Assembly (NCBI GenBank): GCA_948630815.1
Contig: CAPIEU010000001.1
Location: 81,918-145,917, forward strand
DNA: 64,000 nt
DNA from: an uncultured Clostridia bacterium
Lineage (GTDB): Bacteria; Bacillota; Clostridia; TANB77; CAG-508
Reading direction: 5' to 3'
Positions 1-9,515 of the stretch are shown in pieces. Both the position numbers and the translations under genes were made by a program. The notes beneath the pieces were generated by a model. The model did no database searches. It was given only the letters and a program-made list of their open reading frames with translations, and was not told where the DNA came from. Each line of letters opens with the position of its first letter. Within the stretch, counting starts at the first letter, position 1.

Positions 1-320
1 TATAATTAATTTAATAAGTAGAAAATAAATAATATTAAATAAAAGAAATATATTTCATAATGTAAAAAATTTATTAATAAAAATTATATAACGAAAAATA
101 TAGCATTAAATCATAATAAAAAAATTAGTAAATATAATTAATTTAATAAGTAGAAAATAAATAATATTAAATAAAAGAAATATATTTTATAGTGTAAAAT
201 ATTTATTAATAAAATTATAATAACAAAATATAGCGTTAAATCATAATAAAAAATTTAATAAATATAATTAATTTAATAAATAATAAAAAATAGTAATATA
301 TAATTAAATAATTAATAAAA
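1..320. repeat. AT-rich tandem repeat, about 2.4 units
   Basis: Three successive copies of a unit beginning TATAATTAATTTAATAA start at about 1, 133 and 263. The first two are nearly identical over about 130 bases; the third diverges after about 20 bases. The array is almost pure A/T and ends just before the ribosome site of the patatin-like gene. It may continue to the left of the window. No coding potential or known element is visible. Confidence 0.75.
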
Positions 321-336
321 TAGAAAAGGGATATAA

Positions 337-1200
337 ATGAAATTAGGAATATGTTTATCAGGCGGAGGAGTAAAAGGAGCAGCACATATTGGAGCACTTA
401 AAGCATTTGAAGAAGCAGGAATTGAATTTGATTATATATCAGGAACTTCATCTGGAAGTATAGTAGCAACATTATATGCAATAGGATATAAGCCAGAAGA
501 AATTTATGAATTATTTAAAAAATATTGTAAAAAAATTAAATATGTAGATTTTAAAAATATTATTAAAGGAATATTAGGATTAATTATAAAAAGAGAAATA
601 ATTATTGATGGATTAAATAGTAGTAATAAAATAGAAAAAATAATTAATGAAGCATGTATAAAAAAAGGAATAAAAAAAGTAAATCAAATAAAAACAAATT
701 TAATTATTCCAGCGGTGGATTTATACAATGGAAAGATATATTTATTTTCATCTAAAGAAAATAGAGAAAAATATTCAAATGATATGGAATATATACATGA
801 TATAGAAATAGGAAAAGCAGTTCAGGCAAGCTGTAGTTATCCAGGAATATTTTCTCCATATAAATATAAAAATACAAAATTAATTGATGGAGGAATACGA
901 GAAAATATACCTTGGAAAATAACAAAAATAAATGGTGCAGATAAAGTAATTTCAATTGTCTTTGAAAAAGATATTAATACAAATAAAAAAAGAACGAATA
1001 TAATTAATGTAATAAATAAATCTATAAATATATTATCATATGAATTATCTATGTATGAATTAGCAGGAGCAGATTATTTATTAAAAATAGAAACTAAAAA
1101 TATAGATTTATTAGATATAAGTAAAATAGATTATTTATATAATATTGGATATGAAATAACAAAAAAGGAAATAATAAAAAACAAAATAGGTATAATGTAA
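337..1200 (+). CDS. patatin-like phospholipase
   Basis: This 287-residue protein is a cytosolic or membrane-peripheral acyl hydrolase of the patatin family, expected to cleave acyl esters from lipids with a Ser-Asp dyad. The three family hallmarks are present: the oxyanion-hole glycine run LSGGGVKGAAH near residues 7-17, the nucleophile elbow GTSSG with Ser38, and the DGG motif near residue 186 that carries the catalytic Asp. Length is normal for bacterial single-domain patatins and there is no signal peptide. The ATG follows an AAAAGGG ribosome site. It is monocistronic, with the AT-rich repeat array upstream and a bidirectional terminator downstream. The natural substrate cannot be told from sequence. 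Confidence 0.9.
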   Translation: MKLGICLSGGGVKGAAHIGALKAFEEAGIEFDYISGTSSGSIVATLYAIGYKPEEIYELFKKYCKKIKYVDFKNIIKGILGLIIKREIIIDGLNSSNKIEKIINEACIKKGIKKVNQIKTNLIIPAVDLYNGKIYLFSSKENREKYSNDMEYIHDIEIGKAVQASCSYPGIFSPYKYKNTKLIDGGIRENIPWKITKINGADKVISIVFEKDINTNKKRTNIINVINKSINILSYELSMYELAGADYLLKIETKNIDLLDISKIDYLYNIGYEITKKEIIKNKIGIM

Positions 1201-1265
1201 ATAAAAGGAATAAAAAATATTATAAAATTTATAATAAAAATTATTAATGTAATTTAAACAAAATA

Positions 1266-1303
1266 AAAAAGAACCTATTAAATTAAAGTAGGTTCTTTTT
1301 TAT
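1266..1303. terminator. bidirectional rho-independent terminator
   Basis: The arms AAGAACCTA and TAGGTTCTT form a 9-bp stem flanked by an A run and a T run. It can end both the rightward patatin transcript and the leftward activator transcript. The stop codon of the activator lies inside the stem. Confidence 0.8.
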
Positions 1304-4300
1304 TATTATTTTCTTCCCTAAAAAAATTCTTAGAAGTTTTATTTTTTTGTAAATTATCTTTTGCAACACTCATAAGCAGTTTAATTCTATTAGCTTGATT
1401 TGCTTCACTAGCACCAGGGTCATAATCTATAGGAGAAATATTTGCTTCAGGAAATTTATTTCTAATAGTTTTTATAACACCTTTACCAACAACATGATTT
1501 GGTAAGCAAGCAAAAGGTTGTACACAAACAATATTTGGAATACTATTTTCAATATACTCAATCATTTCAGCAGTTAAAAACCATCCTTCGCCAGTTTGAT
1601 TTCCAATACTTAATACATCTTGTACTTTTTTTTCAAGATGCCATATATCACAAGGAGGCAAATAATCTTTTTTAGAATTTGCAAGGGCAATCTTTAAATC
1701 TTTTTCGAAAATATTAATTAAATTAATAGCAAGTTTAGATATTTTTGAAGATGTTTTATTTATTTTTAATAAATTATTAAATGTAATTTTATGAGTAGCC
1801 ATAAATTTAACAAATCCCATAAAATCTGGAAGAATTACTTCAGCACCTTCTTTTTCAAGAAGTTCAGCAACATAATTATTTCCAAAAGGATGATATTTAA
1901 TTAATACTTCACCAACAATACCAACTTTTGGTTTAACAATAGTTGTATCAAGTTTAATTTTTTCAAAATCATTTACAATATCATAAATACTTTGTTTAAA
2001 CTGTTTATTATTTGTAGACTTAACTAATTCTTTACACCTTGCCATCCATTTATCAAATAATTTTTGAGTTTCGCCAATATTCACTTCATACACCCTATTT
2101 TTAGTTAGCATTTTTTGAAGTAAATCACCATAAATAAGTGCACGAATAAGTTTTTCAACCATTGGAAGAGTAAGCTTAAAACCAGCATTTTTTTCCATCC
2201 CCACTAAATTAAAAGAAATAACTGGAACGCTAGCAAATCCTGCATCCTTTAAAGCCTTACGGATAAAGCCAATATAGTTAGTTGCTCTACATCCGCCACC
2301 AGTTTGAGACATAATAAGAGCTGTTTTATTAGGGTCATATTTACCTGATTCTAGAGCTTCTATCATTTGACCAGTAGTTAAAATAGAAGGATAACAAGCA
2401 TCATTATTAACATACTTAAGACCTGTTTCAACAGTGTGAGGTGTACATTCCCTAAGCAATTCGACATTATATCCACAAGAGGCGACAGCAGAGGTTATAA
2501 GTTCAAAATGAATTGGAGCCATTTGAGGAACTAAAATAGTATAATCATTTTTCATATCTTTAGTAAATGGAATTTTATTAACACTGTAATTTCCCAAAGA
2601 TTGCGTGTTTTCTTTTTTTGCTAAACGCTTATTCATACTAGCAAGTAAAGAACGAATACGAATACGAACAGCGCCTAAATTATTTACTTCATCTATTTTA
2701 ATTAAAGTATACATTTTTTCATAACTTGATAAAATCTCTTCAACTTGATCAGTAGTTACAGCATCAACGCCACAACCAAAAGAATTAAGTTGAATAAGTT
2801 CTAAATTATTGTGTTTACCTACAAATTCCGCAGCAGAATAAAGTCTTGCGTGAAACATCCATTGATCCACAACTCTTAATGGATGTTTTGCTTCCGTAAG
2901 GTTTGAGATACTATCTTCAGTCAAAACACATAAACCAAGACTTGTAATTAAAGTGTCAATACCATGATTAATTTCTGGATCAACATGGTAAGGTCGACCT
3001 GCTAAAACAATTCCTTTTAAATTATTTTTTTCAATGTATTCTAAAGTAGCTTGCCCTTTATCATGAATGTCATTTCGCACATTTTGGTATTCTGCTTCAG
3101 CCTTAAAAGCAGCTTCTAATAATTCTTTTTTATTAAAATTATATTCTTTAAATTCATCTAATTCTAAAATTCTTTTTACAAGATTTTTAGCATCAATTGG
3201 CAAGAAAGGATTTAAAAATTTAACATTACTATTATTCAATTCTTCAACATTATTCTTAAGAACCTCAGAATATGAAATTACAATGGGACAATTATAATGA
3301 TTATCAGCTTTTTCATATTCTTTTCTTGAATATGGAATACAAGGGTAAAATATAGTGGTAACTCCAGAATCCAATAAACCCTTAATGTGACCATGTGCAA
3401 GCTTTGCAGGATAGCATACCGATTCAGAAGGCATAGACTCCATACCCTTTTCGTAGGTCTTCCTATTACTTTTTTCAGAAAGAACAACCCTAAACCCTAA
3501 AGAAGTAAAAAAAGTAAACCAGAAAGGATAATCTTCATACATATTAAGAACCCTAGGGATACCGATAGTTCCACGAGGAGCATTTTTTTCTTCTAAAGGA
3601 GTATATCCAAAAATTCTATCAAATTTATATTTTACTAAATTTGGCAAATCATTATTAGTAGAAACGATACCAGCACCACGTTCACAGCGATTACCTGAAA
3701 TATGTTTTTTACCATTATTAAACTTATTAATAGTAAGTAAACAATGATTTTCACATCCATTACATCTTGTATGAGTAACACCAATTTCTAATTTATCAAG
3801 CTCATCTAAGTTTAAAATACTAGAATAATATTCCATATCAAAATTAGTTTCAAATTGTTCTTTTGCTAGAAGTGCTACACCATAAGCACCCATAAGACCA
3901 GAAATATCTGGACGAACTACATTTTTTCCAACAATTAATTCAAAAGCACGAAGAACCGCATCATTATAAAAAGTACCACCTTGAACAACAATATAATCTC
4001 CCAAAGTTCTAGTATCCCTAACCTTCATAACCTTTTGGATAGCATTTTTTATAACAGAATAAGAAAGACCTGCAGAAATATCTCCAACAGAGTATCCTTC
4101 TTTTTGAGCTTGTTTAATCTTTGAATTCATAAAAACAGTACACCTAGAGCCAAGGTCAACAGGACTTCTAGACTTTAGAGCTTCTTCTACGAATTCACTA
4201 ACAGAAAGATTCAAACTCTTTGCAAAAGTTTCAATAAAAGAACCACAACCGGAAGAACACGCTTCATTAAGCAAAATATTATCAATAACACCATTTTTTA

Positions 4301-5591
4301 TCTTAATATATTTCATATCTTGCCCACCAATATCAACAATACTGGTAACGTTTGGCATAAACTGTTTTGCAGCGGTATAGTGTGCAATAGTTTCAATTTC
4401 ATTCAAATCTACATTTAAAGCCGTTTGAATAAGTTTTTCACCATAACCAGTAACACCACTATATCTAATATTTACGTTATTAGGTAAAACAGAATATAAT
4501 TCCTTTAACATATTAATAACACTATTTAAGGGATTCCCTTCGTTATTTCCATATAATGAATACAATAAATTAGAATCCTTGTCAATCACTACAAGCTTAG
4601 TAGTAGTAGAACCAGCATCAATACCAATAAAGCAGTCACCCGAATAAGAAGAAAGCTCAGCTTTTGAAACTTTATTATCATCGTGTCTTTTCTTAAATTC
4701 ATCATAGTCTGCATCAATACCAAATAATGGTTTTAGAGGGACAGTAGTATCGTCATGTGAATTTCTTAAAACTTCTATTTTACTTTTAAGTTTCTCTACG
4801 GAAATAGGCGTTGTAGAAATAGAATCAAGACAGGCACCTTTTGCAACTAACAAATGAGCCTCATCAGGAATAATAATAGCTTCTCTAGTTAAATGTAAAG
4901 TTTCAATAAATCTGTTTCTTAAAGAATCTAAATAATTAAGAGGACCACCTAAAAACGCAACATTACCACGAATAGGTCTACCACAAGCAAGTCCACTAAT
5001 AGTTTGATTAACAACTGCTTGAAAAATAGAAGCAGCAATATCCTCTTTTTTAGCTCCTTCATTTAAAAGTGGTTGAATATCAGTTTTGGCAAAAACACCA
5101 CAACGAGAAGCAATTGGATAAATTGTATTATAATGTTTTGCAAGTTTATTTAATCCATCAGTATCAGTATTTAATAAGCTAGCCATTTGGTCTATAAAAG
5201 CACCTGTACCACCTGCACAAGTACCATTCATACGTTGCTCAATAGATTTATCAAAATAGATAATCTTAGCATCTTCGCCACCAAGTTCTATAACGACATC
5301 AGTTTTTGGAATATATTTTTCAACAGCTCTTTTACAAGCAACAACCTCTTGAATAAATGTGAGTTCTAAAAACTTAGAAGCACTCATAGCACCAGAACCC
5401 GTAAGAGCAACCGTAAAAGTACTGTCTGGATATTTTAAAGTAAGGTCATTTAAAACATTACAAACAGTATTTTTTGTATCTGAAAAATGTCTTTTATAAG
5501 ACATAAAAATTGTATTTAAATTATCATTCATTACTACAACTTTAACAGTAGTAGAACCAACATCTAAACCAATATGTAGTAAATTATCCAT
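1278..5591 (-). CDS. giant 2-hydroxyacyl-CoA dehydratase activator (double BadF ATPase, DUF2229, HgdB-like)
   Basis: This protein of about 1,437 residues is a fusion seen in many Clostridia. Two actin-fold BadF/HgdC-type ATPase domains come first, with the P-loop-like motifs DVGSTTVKVV near the N terminus and GIDAGSTTTKLV near residue 330. Each is followed by a Cys signature (NGTCAGGTGAF, CSSGCGSF) that in HgdC-type activators holds a [4Fe-4S] cluster at the dimer interface. A DUF2229 region with CNGCENHC begins near residue 640, and the C-terminal third resembles a dehydratase component. By family it couples ATP hydrolysis to low-potential electron transfer for a radical dehydration; the partner enzyme is not in the window. 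The start is uncertain: ATG at 5591 has AAAGGA 12 bases upstream, with alternatives at 5603 and 5612. No in-frame CGG was found in its roughly 1,440 codons. Confidence 0.9.
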   Translation of the reverse strand: MDNLLHIGLDVGSTTVKVVVMNDNLNTIFMSYKRHFSDTKNTVCNVLNDLTLKYPDSTFTVALTGSGAMSASKFLELTFIQEVVACKRAVEKYIPKTDVVIELGGEDAKIIYFDKSIEQRMNGTCAGGTGAFIDQMASLLNTDTDGLNKLAKHYNTIYPIASRCGVFAKTDIQPLLNEGAKKEDIAASIFQAVVNQTISGLACGRPIRGNVAFLGGPLNYLDSLRNRFIETLHLTREAIIIPDEAHLLVAKGACLDSISTTPISVEKLKSKIEVLRNSHDDTTVPLKPLFGIDADYDEFKKRHDDNKVSKAELSSYSGDCFIGIDAGSTTTKLVVIDKDSNLLYSLYGNNEGNPLNSVINMLKELYSVLPNNVNIRYSGVTGYGEKLIQTALNVDLNEIETIAHYTAAKQFMPNVTSIVDIGGQDMKYIKIKNGVIDNILLNEACSSGCGSFIETFAKSLNLSVSEFVEEALKSRSPVDLGSRCTVFMNSKIKQAQKEGYSVGDISAGLSYSVIKNAIQKVMKVRDTRTLGDYIVVQGGTFYNDAVLRAFELIVGKNVVRPDISGLMGAYGVALLAKEQFETNFDMEYYSSILNLDELDKLEIGVTHTRCNGCENHCLLTINKFNNGKKHISGNRCERGAGIVSTNNDLPNLVKYKFDRIFGYTPLEEKNAPRGTIGIPRVLNMYEDYPFWFTFFTSLGFRVVLSEKSNRKTYEKGMESMPSESVCYPAKLAHGHIKGLLDSGVTTIFYPCIPYSRKEYEKADNHYNCPIVISYSEVLKNNVEELNNSNVKFLNPFLPIDAKNLVKRILELDEFKEYNFNKKELLEAAFKAEAEYQNVRNDIHDKGQATLEYIEKNNLKGIVLAGRPYHVDPEINHGIDTLITSLGLCVLTEDSISNLTEAKHPLRVVDQWMFHARLYSAAEFVGKHNNLELIQLNSFGCGVDAVTTDQVEEILSSYEKMYTLIKIDEVNNLGAVRIRIRSLLASMNKRLAKKENTQSLGNYSVNKIPFTKDMKNDYTILVPQMAPIHFELITSAVASCGYNVELLRECTPHTVETGLKYVNNDACYPSILTTGQMIEALESGKYDPNKTALIMSQTGGGCRATNYIGFIRKALKDAGFASVPVISFNLVGMEKNAGFKLTLPMVEKLIRALIYGDLLQKMLTKNRVYEVNIGETQKLFDKWMARCKELVKSTNNKQFKQSIYDIVNDFEKIKLDTTIVKPKVGIVGEVLIKYHPFGNNYVAELLEKEGAEVILPDFMGFVKFMATHKITFNNLLKINKTSSKISKLAINLINIFEKDLKIALANSKKDYLPPCDIWHLEKKVQDVLSIGNQTGEGWFLTAEMIEYIENSIPNIVCVQPFACLPNHVVGKGVIKTIRNKFPEANISPIDYDPGASEANQANRIKLLMSVAKDNLQKNKTSKNFFREENNNKKEPTLI

Positions 5592-5636
5592 ATAAAATTT
5601 CATTCCTTTCATCTTTAAACTCTATCAATGTTGAGA

Positions 5637-5722
5637 GTATAAGTCTACTATAATCTTGCCGAATGTAAGACATCTTTATTTTTATTGTGAGGTGTCGAAA
5701 AACAAAAACGTCTCTCGTTTAT
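5637..5722. repeat. intergenic stem-loop repeat, TAGGACATTTTT family
   Basis: One copy of an intergenic element with the pattern TGTAAGACATCTTTATTTTT, a short loop, then GTCGAAAAACAAAAACGTC. Its arms are partly complementary. Related copies are at 7120, 17950, 30655 and 42590, with fragments at 16820 and 19530. The rest of the gap between the activator and the next gene (5592-5973) shows nothing else that I can name. Confidence 0.65.
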
Positions 5723-5973
5723 GTGTTACTATTTTAATATTAAAAAATTGATTTTGCTATTAATTCAACTTATATTGTATACTTAAAAAGCAAATTTGTC
5801 AATTGCAAAAAAACTTACGGAAATAGGAAAAATAGACAAAAATAAGGTGATAAAATAAAAACTTCTATAAAAGTTTTATCCTTATTAAGAATATTATTAA
5901 TATGAAGATTAAATAATGGCAAACTTTAAGATTACTTCCATACCACGCTAAGACGTTCACTTCCATAAAGGAT

Positions 5974-6159
5974 ATGCTTGTTGCTAATATTCGTAGCTCA
6001 GATTTTGTTTATGTAATATGGAGTGGTGTCTCTAGGAATTCGGACGACATGGTGTATTGGACTGTGAAAGAATGGATTAAGTATTCAGCTTATGAGATGG
6101 ACAAATATGAAAAAGGAGATCAATATTTAGGGATAGAGGGTTCAACAAACAGTGAATAA
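5974..6159 (+). CDS. small hypothetical ORF, doubtful
   Basis: A 61-codon reading frame with no recognised family and no clear ribosome site. Its codon use (GTG, TCG, GAC, TGG, TCT) is less AT-biased than its neighbours. The open frame extends back to 5917 without an ATG. A different ATG at 5916 reads about 11 codons and then meets CGC TAA; omitting one C there would join it to this frame and give a product of about 80 residues. It could be a remnant of a foreign gene or chance. No function is proposed. Confidence 0.25.
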   Translation: MLVANIRSSDFVYVIWSGVSRNSDDMVYWTVKEWIKYSAYEMDKYEKGDQYLGIEGSTNSE

Positions 6160-6271
6160 TATCCACAAAATGATTATAAAAATGAATATTAGTATGAGAT
6201 TAGATAATCTTGTTCTAAATCTAACTTGTCTATCATAAGATTAAACAAAAAGAAAAAGAGAGGAGAAGCTT

Positions 6272-6845
6272 ATGAAAAACAAAAAAATGGTAATTATATT
6301 GATAGTAGTAATGATTATTTTAGGACTAGTACGGATGGTTTGTATATAAAAAAATCCAAGATAATAAGCAAGAAGAACAAATAATAGAATATATACCAGA
6401 AGAAGAAATAGATACTGAAGGTTTAAGGCAAACCGTTGTATCCCTATACTTTAATCAAAAAGATACAAATACATTAGTACCAGAAGCAAGAAGAGTAGAT
6501 GTAAAAGAACTAACAAAAGCCCCATATAATACACTTATAAAATTACTAATAGAAGGACCTAAAAATGAAAGTTTAGAAAAGGTAATACCAGATGGAACAA
6601 AAATAAACAAAATAGAAATAGAAAATGGAACAATATATATAGACTTATCAAAAGAATTTATAGAAAACCATAAAGAAGGAGCAGAAGCAGAAAGTAGGAC
6701 AGTATATTCGATAGTAAACACATTAACAGAATTAAATGAAGTAGAGGGAGTAAAAATATTAATAGATGGAAATAGTGAAGCAAGTTTCAAAGATAATGCT
6801 TTAAGCCTAAAAGACTTATTTGTTAAACGTGAAACAACTATTTAA
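6272..6845 (+). CDS. gerM: GerMN-domain sporulation/germination protein, with CGG +1 frameshift
   Basis: After a 20-residue hydrophobic N-terminal segment the frame meets CGG at 6332. Skipping the C gives Gly-Trp-Phe-Val-Tyr, completes the membrane anchor and leads into a GerMN domain of about 150 residues (LYFNQKD..., LLIEGPKNESL, IPDGTKINKIEIENGTIYIDLS, VYSIVNTLTELNEVEGVKILIDG). GerM-family proteins sit at the outer face of a membrane and take part in sporulation and spore germination in Bacillus. The ATG at 6272 follows AGAGGAGA at good spacing. The corrected product is 190 residues, shorter than the two-domain Bacillus GerM, so it is a single-GerMN form. It converges with the Cys-rich gene and overlaps it by 8 bases. 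Confidence 0.85.
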
Positions 6846-7086
6846 AAAAGCAATAAAATTTAAAGCATTTAAGAGCCTTTTGACAGTTACATAAGAAACA
6901 TTCTACTTCACGAAGAGAACATATAGTGTTCTCTTTTTTTTGGGAAAAATTGAAATTAGCTTTATTTCCGTAAGAACTAGAATTATTACAATAATTATTT
7001 TGTGGATAACTTTTGCATCCATTTAATGAACAATTATTTTTAAAATTATTACATTTATTACTTTTATTACATCTAAAAATACCCAT
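6838..7086 (-). CDS. small cysteine- and asparagine-rich protein
   Basis: This 82-residue protein has about eleven cysteines spread along its length, many as Cys-Asn pairs, plus a high share of Asn, Ser and Lys. It has no signal peptide or membrane segment and I do not recognise a family. The ATG at 7086 is preceded by AGAGG nine bases upstream, which supports translation. Because it abuts gerM tail to tail in a spore former, a cross-linked spore-coat or metal-binding role is a reasonable guess, but it is inference only. The many cysteines make chance origin less likely than for a typical AT-rich ORF. Confidence 0.55.
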   Translation of the reverse strand: MGIFRCNKSNKCNNFKNNCSLNGCKSYPQNNYCNNSSSYGNKANFNFSQKKENTICSLREVECFLCNCQKALKCFKFYCFFK

Positions 7087-7119
7087 AAACCAAAACCTCT
7101 ATTCAACCAAAAATTATAA

Positions 7120-7215
7120 AGTTCAATCCAACTTACCAGAAGTAGGACATTTTTGTTTTTTCTCATAGAATTCGAAAAACAAAAACTGCTCCTTCCAGGT
7201 GTCACTACTTAGATA
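7120..7215. repeat. intergenic stem-loop repeat, TAGGACATTTTT family
   Basis: Carries GTAGGACATTTTTGTTTTTT, a short spacer, then TTCGAAAAACAAAAAC. The T-rich and A-rich arms can pair around the spacer. It is the same element as at 5637 and 17950, between the Cys-rich gene and the next promoter. Confidence 0.7.
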
Positions 7216-7251
7216 CTATATTAAGTCTAAACAATATTACTAAATCCCTCT

Positions 7252-7279
7252 TTGCAAAAATACAAATTTAATATATAAT
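7252..7279 (+). promoter_or_regulatory. sigma-A type promoter
   Basis: TTGCAA at 7252 and TATAAT at 7274 are separated by 16 bases. The site lies about 30 bases ahead of the methyltransferase ATG and would drive it together with rsmI. Confidence 0.6.
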
Positions 7280-7309
7280 ATGAAAGAAAAAAACAAAAAG
7301 TGAGGAAAT

Positions 7310-8071
7310 ATGATAGAATTATTAGAAAATGAAAGAATAGATGATTTAGAATATAAAGGATTAAAAATAATTCAAAATAAAGATGGGTTTTGTTTTGGTA
7401 TAGATAGCATATTACTAGCAAATTTCGCAAATGAAATAAAAGAAGGAAGTACAATAATAGACTTAGGAACAGGAACAGGAATATTAGGGATACTATTAAG
7501 CAAAAAAATAAATCCGTCAAAAATAGTAGGTGTAGAAATACAAAAAGAAGTATATGAAATGGCCAAAAGGAGTATAAAATTAAATCATTTAGAAGATAAA
7601 TTTGAAGTAATAAATTCCAATATAAAAAACTTACAAGATAATGTACAAATTAATACATTTGATGCGGTAATAACAAATCCACCATATAAAAAAATGGGAA
7701 CAGGAGTTATAAACGAGAACGATAAAAAATTAATATCGAGACATGAAATAGAAGCATCCCTAGAAGATTTTATAACAGTATCATATAAACTTTTAAAGGA
7801 TAAGGGAAGTTTATATATGGTACATAGACCAGATAGACTAGCAGATATTATAGAAACTTTAAGAAAATCTAAACTAGAACCAAAAAAGATAAGATTAGTA
7901 TATCCGAAAGAAGAAAAAGAAGCAAATTTAGTATTAATAAAAGCTGACAAAAATGCAAAATCATTTTTAAAGATAGAGCCAGCTCTATATGTATATGACA
8001 AAAAAGGAAAATATACAGATGAAATACTAAGAATATATGGAAAGGAATTAAAATTGAAAAATGAAAAGTGA
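7310..8071 (+). CDS. TrmN6-like tRNA (adenine-N6)-methyltransferase
   Basis: A 253-residue class I SAM-dependent methyltransferase. The SAM-binding loop DLGTGTGILGILLS is near residue 50 and the catalytic NPPYKKMG motif near residue 120; the second motif is typical of N6-adenine methylases acting on nucleic acid. The family (YfiC/TrmN6 and Bacillus YabB) methylates A37 of tRNA-Val in E. coli. Substrate in Clostridia is assumed by homology. The start follows GTGAGGAAAT. It overlaps rsmI by 11 bases, the same order as yabB-yazA-rsmI in Bacillus but without the GIY-YIG gene between. Confidence 0.85.
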   Translation: MIELLENERIDDLEYKGLKIIQNKDGFCFGIDSILLANFANEIKEGSTIIDLGTGTGILGILLSKKINPSKIVGVEIQKEVYEMAKRSIKLNHLEDKFEVINSNIKNLQDNVQINTFDAVITNPPYKKMGTGVINENDKKLISRHEIEASLEDFITVSYKLLKDKGSLYMVHRPDRLADIIETLRKSKLEPKKIRLVYPKEEKEANLVLIKADKNAKSFLKIEPALYVYDKKGKYTDEILRIYGKELKLKNEK

Positions 8072-8930
8072 AAAGTACAAAATTTGTAAAACAAATCTTA
8101 AAGGAGAACTATATATAGTTGCAACACCAATAGGCAATTTAGAAGATATAACATTAAGAGCCATTAGAATATTAAAAGAAGTAGATATGATAGCAGCAGA
8201 AGATACAAGGCATACATTAAAATTATTAAATCATTTAGGAATATCAAAACCACTTATTAGTTATCATAGACATAATGAAGAAATAAAAACAGATGAACTA
8301 ATAAATAAATTAGAAGAAGGAAAAAAAATAGCATTAGTATCAGATGCGGGGACACCAGTAATATCAGATCCAGGAGGAGAAATAGTTAGGGAAGCAATAA
8401 AAAATAGCATAAAAGTAATACCAGTACCAGGAGCATGTGCAGCCATAACAGCATTAGTAGCATCAGGAATAGATGCAAAAGAATTTACATTTATAGGATT
8501 TTTACCACAAAACAAAAAAAACAGAAATGATAAATTAGAACAAATTAGAAATGCAGAGGTTACTACAATTTTATACGAATCTCCACATAGGCTATTAAAA
8601 ACTTTACAAGATTTGAAATCGATTGTAGAAAATAGACAAATAGTACTAGCAAGAGAATTAACAAAAATTCATGAAGAATATATAATAGGAACAATAGAAC
8701 AAATCGAGCAAATTGTACAGCCCCCTAAGGGAGAATACGTAATAGTAATAGATAGAACAGAAAACACTAGAAAAGAAACAATGCTAAAAGAATTAAACCA
8801 GTTATCATTAGAAGAACAATATAAACATTATGAAAGAAATGGATTAGATAAGAAAGAAATAATAAAACAAATAGCGAAGGATAGAAATGTAAATAAAAAT
8901 GAAATATATCAACAGTTTATTAAAAAGTAG
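8061..8930 (+). CDS. rsmI: 16S rRNA (cytidine-1402-2'-O)-methyltransferase RsmI
   Basis: A 289-residue tetrapyrrole-methylase-fold enzyme. The family N terminus YIVATPIGNLEDITLRA, the AEDTRHTLKLLNHLGI segment, the glycine-rich VSDAGTPVISDPG loop and PVPGACAAITALVASG are all present. It 2'-O-methylates C1402 in the decoding centre of 16S rRNA, using SAM. The ATG overlaps the end of the upstream methyltransferase, so the two are likely co-translated. Length matches the family. A bidirectional terminator follows. Confidence 0.95.
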   Translation: MKSEKYKICKTNLKGELYIVATPIGNLEDITLRAIRILKEVDMIAAEDTRHTLKLLNHLGISKPLISYHRHNEEIKTDELINKLEEGKKIALVSDAGTPVISDPGGEIVREAIKNSIKVIPVPGACAAITALVASGIDAKEFTFIGFLPQNKKNRNDKLEQIRNAEVTTILYESPHRLLKTLQDLKSIVENRQIVLARELTKIHEEYIIGTIEQIEQIVQPPKGEYVIVIDRTENTRKETMLKELNQLSLEEQYKHYERNGLDKKEIIKQIAKDRNVNKNEIYQQFIKK

Positions 8931-8945
8931 ATTTTTTATATAAAA

Positions 8946-8986
8946 CAAAAAAAGAAGTAACACTTTAAAGTATTGCTTCTTTTTAG
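8946..8986. terminator. bidirectional rho-independent terminator
   Basis: AAGAAGTAACACTTTAAAGT pairs with its near complement ending in GCTTCTTTTT. It separates the convergent rsmI and abrB-type genes and has A and T runs at either side. Confidence 0.8.
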
Positions 8987-8987
8987 T

Positions 8988-9245
8988 TTATTTCTTATTT
9001 TCAGCCAATTTATTAATTTGTTCAGCACATTTAGCACAAACTAATTTCTCATTATAAGTAACTAATTTTTTGGTAGAGCCACAAAAAATACAATTTGGTT
9101 CATACTTTTTTAAAATAATTGTAGAACCATCGACAAAAATTTCTATAGGGTCTTTCTCATAAATTCCAAATTTATTTCTAAGTTCAATAGGGATAACAAC
9201 CCTACCAAGTTCATCGACTCTTCTAATAATTCCTGTTGATTTCAT
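8988..9245 (-). CDS. AbrB/SpoVT-family transition-state regulator
   Basis: An 85-residue DNA-binding protein. The first 45 residues are a SpoVT/AbrB swapped-hairpin domain with the signature STGIIRRVDELGRVVIPIELR. The C-terminal half is a small zinc ribbon, CIFCGS and CAKC about 15 residues apart, found in many clostridial AbrB paralogues. Such proteins repress or tune stationary-phase and sporulation genes. The ATG follows AAGGAGGTTTTTTGTA, a perfect ribosome site. It is monocistronic and lies upstream of, but divergent from, spmA. Which paralogue (AbrB, Abh or other) cannot be decided. Confidence 0.9.
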   Translation of the reverse strand: MKSTGIIRRVDELGRVVIPIELRNKFGIYEKDPIEIFVDGSTIILKKYEPNCIFCGSTKKLVTYNEKLVCAKCAEQINKLAENKK

Positions 9246-9515
9246 TACAAAAAACCTCCTTAAAATAAAACCTATTTACAACAAAATTCGACAAATTCCT
9301 ATAACTAATAATACCATTAAAAGTCGCATTTTGTCAATGGAAAAAGCTAACAAATATTATAAAATAAAAAAGAAAAATGAAATATAATCGTAGAGTATGG
9401 AAATACAAATTAAAACAGTTCTTTTTTGAAACAATTAGAATAAAATATTACAGCATAAAAATAAATTGAAAGATGAACAGAGAAGAACCTATAAACAAGA
9501 AACAAGGAGAAGAAG

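Noticed and set aside
1..320. CRISPR array in the AT-rich repeats
   Set aside because: The repeats are adjacent units of about 130 bases with no spacers and pure A/T composition; no cas genes are near.
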